A DNA stretch of 64,000 bases from the NCBI GenBank assembly GCA_949358305.1, contig OX442315.1:35242427-35306426 (forward strand), given 5' to 3'. The position numbers were made by a program, and so were the translations under genes. This DNA comes from Strigamia acuminata. Lineage: Eukaryota; Arthropoda; Chilopoda; Geophilomorpha; Linotaeniidae. The notes under the pieces were generated by a model. That model made no database searches. It saw only the letters and a list, made by a program, of their open reading frames with translations, and was not told the origin of the DNA. The first letter of the stretch is position 1. Every line of letters starts with the position of its first letter. Below are positions 58,282-64,000 of the stretch, one piece after another.

Positions 58282-60262
58282 AAGGTGTTGAAAGAGGTAA
58301 AAAAAACATTTTCCAAATAGAAATAGGATAATACAAAAAAATTAAATGTACTAATATTGAGCCCTACCAGTAAACATTTGAAAATTTTAAATCTGGATCA
58401 CAATTGAGGTAAGTGAGATTTTGGAAGATTTTCACAATAATTAAAGCCATACTGAAATAAAATGATTTGATATAAAAATTAGTGCATATATAGTTTGCTA
58501 AAATCCCCTAAAATATCACTTTTAGTGACATGTTTCATCAATACGTGTATGCACTTTTTGGAAACTCTAACAATATTTTTGGTGTCAAATTGGCATTTAA
58601 AGGCATGCCCTTAAATGCAAGTCAATAAGATATACTTGGTAGCAAAAAAACTTTTGTTTTGATAAAAAAAAAACATCATAAACTTAATTCCTAATTAAAC
58701 AAAAGAAAATTGGCTCCGTTTGGATGGTTGGTGACAAATGCAGCACAGTAAGCTTAATTAGTTTGCTAACTTCACTAAACATCTTTTATTCCGATCTAAT
58801 GTGAACTTTAGATGCTCAAAATTTAAGGTTATGGTCTTTCCTTTATCAAGTTTAAATTTTTTCAGCAGTTATCAAGTTATGCATAGCCGTGGGGCTCCGC
58901 AAGGTTAACGTTATTGCCTTAATTATAAACGATATAATAAAACCAACATCGATGTGTACAGCACAACACATACTATCAGTAGGGCCCTAGAGCTCCTCAT
59001 ACAATCAGTAGGCCACTGTAGCTTCGCAAACATTTTATGTATGTAAAGAGCTCTGCAGCCAAAAATGCTCCTCAAACGCATAAAAGTTTGCAGAAAGGTT
59101 CATGTGAGTTATAAAAAGCCAAGTCATAACCTTATAACTGTAGTAAAATTCATAAGAAAGTTTATAAGGTCGAGTACACTTGACTTTTTATAACCAACAA
59201 GTACTCTTCCGCAAACTCTTTATTAACTGTAGCAATACCAACCTAATCGAAATCCCTTACTCACCCAACCCGGATCATTTTTGACCCAAAGCCGAAAAAG
59301 AATTTCAAAAAATGTGTGAAAATGATTTTATTCTCTGAATATTTCATGTTTATGAAAAAATTTAAGCAATTCAGTATTTGTGAAAGAGAGTGACAAAAAT
59401 AATTGAGATTGTATTCAAAAGTATTGGGTAAACAGGAATTTTGTGAAAATTTTTTTTGGAATTTTTAAATCTATTATTTATTGTTTGTTTGTTATAATGT
59501 TATATGAAAATATATAAAATTTCAGAAATAAATCCTGACTGTTTTCAAGAAGAAAAAAACACTTTTGGAGGTCAAAATTGATCCTAGGTTGGGGCAAGGA
59601 GAGTTAAATATAGTTAATAAAACTACAGTTGTATTAAATAAGAAATAATTATTTTCTTGTAACCTTTAAACAATCTCATTCCTTTTTGTTCTTTTTGAGC
59701 ATGACCCCTTGAAAATACCAAGTGACTTCTTAAAGACCCTTCCTTGCATTTGCACTGAAAAAATATAGAAAATCCTATTAAAGTGGAGATGCAGCTGTTC
59801 TTGCTGAAGCAAAAATGAAACTTAGATCAGAAAAAGGCAAAAAAATATTATGGATTCCCAGTAGATTTCCCATCCATCTGACTAACCCTAATACTCGCAG
59901 CTTAATGTCCGAAATAGAAACTAGTAAGGTGATCTACAAAGAAACCCATTACTATCAGCAAAATCTAACCAAAAAATCTAAAAACAAAAAAAATGATTTT
60001 TAAAGATCAAAGCCACCAAATTACATGGAACCCCCACAGCCAATAGAAATATTCTAAAATAAAAAAGTTGTTACACTTTCTAACTGACAGTAGCTGTAAA
60101 CGTGTTCCAAACCATTAGTTTGACTGAAGTATTTGTACTTACCTTAGTCAAAACCCACCAATGCGGAAACAATGCTCATCTGGAGTTCTACAAGTATGAC
60201 ATGCAGATTAACCAAGAAAGAAGCAAACCCCAAAACACACGTAAAGATGCTAAGCAGATGTA
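58282..60262. other. Stretch with one MITE and no identified genes
   Basis: 59264-59596 is an element with ends CCCTTACTCACCCAACC and GGTTGGGGCAAGG and inner TTGACC/GGTCAA, related to 29130-29425 and to part of 12430-12550. Nothing was recognised in the remainder. Confidence 0.5.
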
Positions 60263-60563
60263 CAGCCTTGGACATAAAAATCGTCCTAGTCCAGCTTGAA
60301 GCTCACCTGCAGAATGAGCGCTTTCGGCTGTATCCACCAGGTGGTGCAAAAACTCACTGATAAGTTATGACAAATTGACATTTAAATGACGTCACACAAT
60401 CATCTAAACCCACAATGTGAAGGTGATTGTGTAACGTCATTTAAATGTCAATTTGTCATAACTTATCAGTGAGTTTTTGCACCACCTGGTGGATACAGCC
60501 GAAAGCGCTCATTCTGCAGGTGAGCTTCAAGCTGGACTAGGACGATTTTTATGTCCAAGGCTG
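60263..60563. mobile_element. Almost perfect palindromic MITE, 301 bp
   Basis: TA lies at 60261-60262 and 60564-60565. The arms of about 140 bp are perfect or nearly perfect complements, starting CAGCCTTGGACATAAAAATC, with a loop of only about 20 bp. The perfect pairing indicates recent origin or ongoing arm correction. Confidence 0.92.
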
Positions 60564-60565
60564 TA

Positions 60566-60966
60566 CAGTCGTGTTCAAAAAAACTGGACCCTCACTCTAA
60601 GCTGTCAATTGAAATTGTGAGTAATTTTGTATTTTGCCACTACCGTCTTCACCCGAATAGTACAGGATGGTGTTATATTCGAGTTTGTCAAAAAACCTCG
60701 AATTTGTAAATACAATCAAAAAATTCGAATTTAAAAGGACTCTTGTTGTATTCAAATATAATGCGATCCTTTTATATTCGGGTGAAGACGGTAGGTGAAA
60801 CACCAGACATCAACAGGTGATAATACTTGTATTATCACCAAACAAGGGTATTCAGGTATTATCACCTGTTGATGTCTGGTGTTTAACCTACCGGCAAAAA
60901 AAAATTACTCACAATTTCAATTGCCAGCATTAGAGTGAGGGTCCAGTTTTTTTATTAACACAACTG
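60566..60966. mobile_element. TA-target MITE with nested element
   Basis: It shares TA 60564-60565 with the preceding element and ends at TA 60967-60968. The ends CAGTCGTGTTCAAAAAAAC and AACACAACTG are inverted, followed by GGACCCTCACTCTAA and its complement. It is invaded at 60643-60791. An arm of another copy lies at 22125-22332. Confidence 0.85.
60643..60791. mobile_element. CCGTCTTC-end MITE, short form, 149 bp
   Basis: TA lies at 60641-60642 and 60792-60793. The ends CCGTCTTCACCCGAATA and TATTCGGGTGAAGACGG are exact complements. The arm words carry AGGATGG and ATCCTTTT instead of the palindromes of the longer copies. The empty version of the same target is at 22256-22257. Confidence 0.92.
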
Positions 60967-61288
60967 TACTTTACAGAAAAATAGTATTGATTCAAGTTCT
61001 AACCAGACCCAATGCAGTTAAATTTCTGTTGTCGAATATGAACAAGCCATCCATTAGATGCAGACATTTATCCAGGAAAAAAAAGGTGATGATGAAAATA
61101 AATCGTTTTACAAAATCCTTGATGTCACTACGTGGCATAACATTCATTCTTTGCTGTTGCCAAATTCATACTGCACATCCCATTCCGCGGATGATTTCCT
61201 AATTCCAGTCATTATTTAGCAACATTAGGTCTATGATCCTAAATTAAAGTAAATAAATAACAATAAACTCATTAACAAAAATACAGTA

Positions 61289-62034
61289 GGCGCATTCGAA
61301 AAGTCATTAAAACGAGTGTAAACGTGTTTACACTCGTTTTCACACGACATTTACACGAATACGACATTTACACGAATTAATTCGTGTAAATGTCGTGTAA
61401 ACTGGTTAAACGGAAACGGCCTGTACGCCACGTTTCCGTTTAAAATCTCCGTGCAACGAGTTTTCTCGTTGAAATCGGGTCTTGCTGGCAGCCATCTTGG
61501 ATTTTCGTTAGATCGGTTGGAACGATGTCGATCGCAAGAACAATTTTTTAGCAGGTATTAGCCGCATTCTTGCGATCGAATGCGGCCGATGTTCGACCGC
61601 ATTTGTACGATCGAATACGGCCGACGTTCGACCGACGTTCGGCCGCATTTGTACAATCGAATGCGGCCGACGTTCGGCCGACGTTCGGCCGCGTTTGTGC
61701 GATCTAATGCGGCCGGTGTTCGGCCGCATTTGTGCGATTGAGGCGGATGTTCAGCCGATTCCCGTTCGGAAATAAATATTAATAATACAAATAATTAAAA
61801 TAAATTTACATTTTATAATCATGTTTTTATAATCTCCTGTTTTTTTTTTAGAGTAAACAACAACAATAATGACTATGGTTATTATTTGGACTAATTTAAT
61901 ATTTACACTTGAATTTACACTACTGAATTTTACACTGAAATTTATTTTGAAACTCGAAAATTGGGTCGTTTAACTTGAAATTTACACTACCAGTTGCACT
62001 GGTCGTTTAGTGCAAATTACTTTTCGAATGCGCC
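61289..62034 (+). mobile_element. MITE, second copy of the 10893 family, 746 bp
   Basis: TA lies at 61287-61288 and 62035-62036. It has the same 16-bp ends, GGCGCATTCGAAAAGT, and a nearly identical interior to 10893-11620. An 18-bp tandem duplication (ACGACATTTACACGAAT) accounts for the length difference. Confidence 0.88.
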
Positions 62035-62260
62035 TAGTGTAACGCCAGTCATCCTAATATTGGTTACCGGTATGTGAACTGCAATGACCTTACTTTTATC
62101 AATATTTTATCAATTTTTGTACACTTTTTAGTAGATTTTAATGATTTTTTACTTATTTTTTTTGTTTTCATATACAGTACAGAATCAATTTTATGAACAC
62201 CTATGTCCCCCAATTACTTCGAATTACTTCTACTTTAATTTACAACGTCGTACCGAAATA

Positions 62261-62371
62261 ATGACTACGTTTTTGCTAGTTATTCTCGTAATTGTCATCG
62301 TGGGTCTCAATTTGCCCAGCACACAGGGTCACTTTAAGACCTTTCTAGGCCCTAGGCACTTTGATTTCTAG
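62261..62371 (+). CDS. Possible short secreted peptide, 36 aa
   Basis: An ATG opens a frame with a strong signal-peptide-like start, TTFLLVILVIVIVGLNLPS, then TQGHFKTFLGPRHFDF and TAG. The Ala/Gly-type cleavage rule would fit after TQG. No poly(A) signal, intron or homologue was recognised, and it lies between a MITE and an LTR. It could be a first exon or chance. Confidence 0.2.
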   Translation: MTTFLLVILVIVIVGLNLPSTQGHFKTFLGPRHFDF

Positions 62372-62616
62372 AAGCCGTTGTCCAAAATCTTTTCCAATTT
62401 CTATGCAAATTTTGTGACCTTGCGGACACAATGGTTGTCCACATACTGCCTTATGTACTCGCATACAATGTGATCCGCATGTAATGCGAACAAGGAGTTT
62501 TGTATGAAAATAAGCCCTAAAATGGCATGTCCACACATACTACTCAAACCCAGATGTAAGTGGTCACCTCGTTTCAGTGTGTAATCAAATGTTTATTTCA
62601 AGTTTTTCAGGTTTAG

Positions 62617-63231
62617 TGTGTCGTAACCTTGGTTCCGGTAAATAAACTTACACAATATCTTACAATAATAACCTTTTATTTCACACTTGTAATATAATAC
62701 AAATATACTTAACAATGCTGTGGTCTCGGATCCTTGTCGGCGGATACGATTTGTTGCTGCACGGCAGTCTTACACGTGGCTTCTGTTGTTGTCTAGGGTA
62801 ATGGCGTCTGGCGAAACACGTGTTCGCAAACGCTTCGCTTCGGGAGATATTACAATCGTAGTATTGCTACGATAATATCTGTGACTTCTGATTTATAGAT
62901 GTAATTGGCAACGGGCATCGATCCTCTATCAATCCGGTAAAACGGCCTGACGGTGAGGTGATGATGCTAATGTTGCTCTGGTATCTATAAAGTGGGGGTT
63001 TCCGGTCAGACACGGGTTTAAATAGTGGCTGGACCGGAAATGACGTATTTGCATAAATTCGGGGAATTATGCAAATCTATGACGTTGTCACGTCAGTCCC
63101 GCAGAAACGGTAAAACTAGTATAGCTAGTTTTCCCGCAATAATCTGACAATCATTTTACTATCAATATTAAAATTACTATTTATTAGGTTATGATTAATT
63201 AAAACACTTTTGTGACCTCGTGGTCACCACA
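62617..63231 (-). repeat. 3' LTR of a second LTR retrotransposon, about 615 bp
   Basis: Read on the minus strand it begins TGTGGTGACCACGAGG and ends CGACACA, the TG...CA form. It follows a purine-rich tract and coding sequence, as a 3' LTR would. The other LTR is outside the window, so identity and target duplication cannot be checked. The internal CpG-rich part (62740-62900) contrasts with the local AT-rich DNA. Confidence 0.7.
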
Positions 63232-63232
63232 C

Positions 63233-63245
63233 GTCCCCTCCTCAG
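63233..63245 (-). other. Polypurine tract of the second LTR element
   Basis: The minus strand reads GCTGAGGAGGGGACG immediately before the LTR start. This fixes the orientation of the element as minus. Confidence 0.65.
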
Positions 63246-63304
63246 CAATGTTGTTGGGGGATTTACAATAAAACAACAAACATTGCGAAAACTCAAAGTT
63301 AGAT

Positions 63305-63910
63305 TTAGTTCGCTTCCTTTTCAGATGATCCCTGAGGAACGTCCGGAGGCGGAGGTGGAGGTAATTCTTCGGTTACAGGTGGTTTAGCCATCTCCGGAGT
63401 TGCTGGAGTCGTTGGTTCGGCGATCGGCAAAATCGAGGTGAGACGTGATGAACGATCGCTCGGGTCTTCGAACTCCCCGATGAAGTATCGATCGTGGCCG
63501 CCAACTGGTTCGTAGGGGGCGCCGACTCGTTCATGTACCCAGATACGCGAGAGGAAGGGGGCCAGGCCTTGATTGGTATGGTGGATCTTCTGGGCCTCGG
63601 CCGGATTCGTCGGGGCGCGGTGTGCACGCAGCAGACGTTGGTGCTGAATGAAATCGACGCCTGGACCCGCCTCTAGAGTTCGCTCCATCCATAAGTAGAG
63701 CGAGTGGCCGTGGTCGCTCGATCGCTTGATCTGGTTCTTCGTCTTCTGGGTCATCGTCAAACTCGGGTAGTAGTGTTTGAGTTGTGCGTCGATCGGAGGC
63801 AAAGGTTTCGGCTCTAATTTTTTCTTGGGCCGCAGGATCTTCGGTTTTGTTTTCGTCTTTCGGACGACTACTTTCACGCCTTCGATCGGAACCAGTCCCT
63901 TCGGGGAACT
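63305..63910 (-). pseudogene. C-terminal part of an LTR-retrotransposon protein, incomplete and possibly frameshifted
   Basis: One minus-strand frame runs from a stop at 63913-63911 to TAA just before the LTR. It begins Lys/Arg-rich (KVVVRKTKTKPKILRPKKK), then holds a middle part with YLWMERTLEAGPGVDF and HDRYFIGEF, then a Pro-rich tail with EELPPPPPPDVPQ. A second frame is open from the window edge at 64000 down to 63533 and carries PETPASQTVPAVTPEETIKF. The two are similar in style, so the real protein probably crosses from the second frame into the first at about 63895-63910 through a frameshift mutation or recoding. I cannot assign a domain. Its position next to the polypurine tract suggests the end of pol or a third ORF. 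Confidence 0.5.
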
Positions 63911-64000
63911 TTATCGTCTCCTCTGGAGTGACTGCTGGGACTGTCTGGCTCGCCGGAGTCTCAGGAAGGGGTTCGTTGGTTAGTACGACCGGTTCGCTTT

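Noticed and set aside
62617-63231. 5' LTR on the plus strand
   Set aside because: No tRNA-like primer site follows on that strand, while a purine tract and coding sequence precede it on the minus strand, as for a 3' LTR.
1-64000. CRISPR arrays, operons, ribosome-binding sites, rRNA or tRNA genes
   Set aside because: None was seen. The spliced genes and transposons are eukaryotic, and the tandem repeats have no spacer-repeat alternation.

Overview
The window is animal nuclear DNA. It has spliced genes with GT-AG introns, strongly AT-rich non-coding sequence, and dense DNA transposons. Two genes are recognisable by family: a von Hippel-Lindau tumour suppressor homologue (VHL, three exons, about 184 aa) and a two-C2-domain synaptotagmin (five exons, about 487 aa, spread over 33 kb). 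VHL and a synaptotagmin together imply a metazoan with a nervous system. A run of five CCTAA units (the TTAGG motif of arthropod telomeres) and the VHL pocket sequence fit an arthropod, but I cannot settle the species.

Layout. 0-1.4 kb: a possible splice-flanked mini-exon at the very edge and two MITEs. 1.6-2.3 kb: VHL on the minus strand. 4.4-37.6 kb: the synaptotagmin gene on the minus strand, with its promoter and first exon at 37.2-37.6 kb and its last exon at 4.4-4.8 kb. Its 5.8-kb last intron holds a plus-strand tandem array of three small genes for secreted cysteine-rich peptides. The first of these has lost the AG of its splice acceptor. The other introns hold a dead Tc1 transposon (16.3-17.8 kb), hAT-like, TA-target and TTAA-target MITEs, and a 21-bp minisatellite (24.75-25.42 kb). 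37.8-43.5 kb: a young Ty1/copia retrotransposon with identical 208-bp LTRs and one uninterrupted 1292-codon frame, inserted inside a hAT-like MITE. 43.5-62 kb: no recognisable gene, only nested MITEs. 62.6-64 kb: the 3' LTR, polypurine tract and last coding part of a second LTR retrotransposon on the minus strand, running off the window.

The dominant theme is non-autonomous, fold-back DNA elements. Many can be delimited to the base from their target-site duplications (8 bp hAT-type, TA, or TTAA), and several are nested two or three deep. The most unusual pattern is that elements sharing a recognisable core carry quite different arm sequences. In each copy the left and right arms still match each other as inverted repeats, often built from a short word repeated several times. 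Four elements share a GGTTAGGT...GGGGTCAAG core, six share a CTACACCAG core, and five share CCGTCTTC termini but differ in a CATG-centred palindromic word. This looks like within-element homogenisation of arms, and it is the main candidate for an undescribed process here. I read everything by eye. Exon joins were checked for reading phase by hand, but no database search or computation was run.
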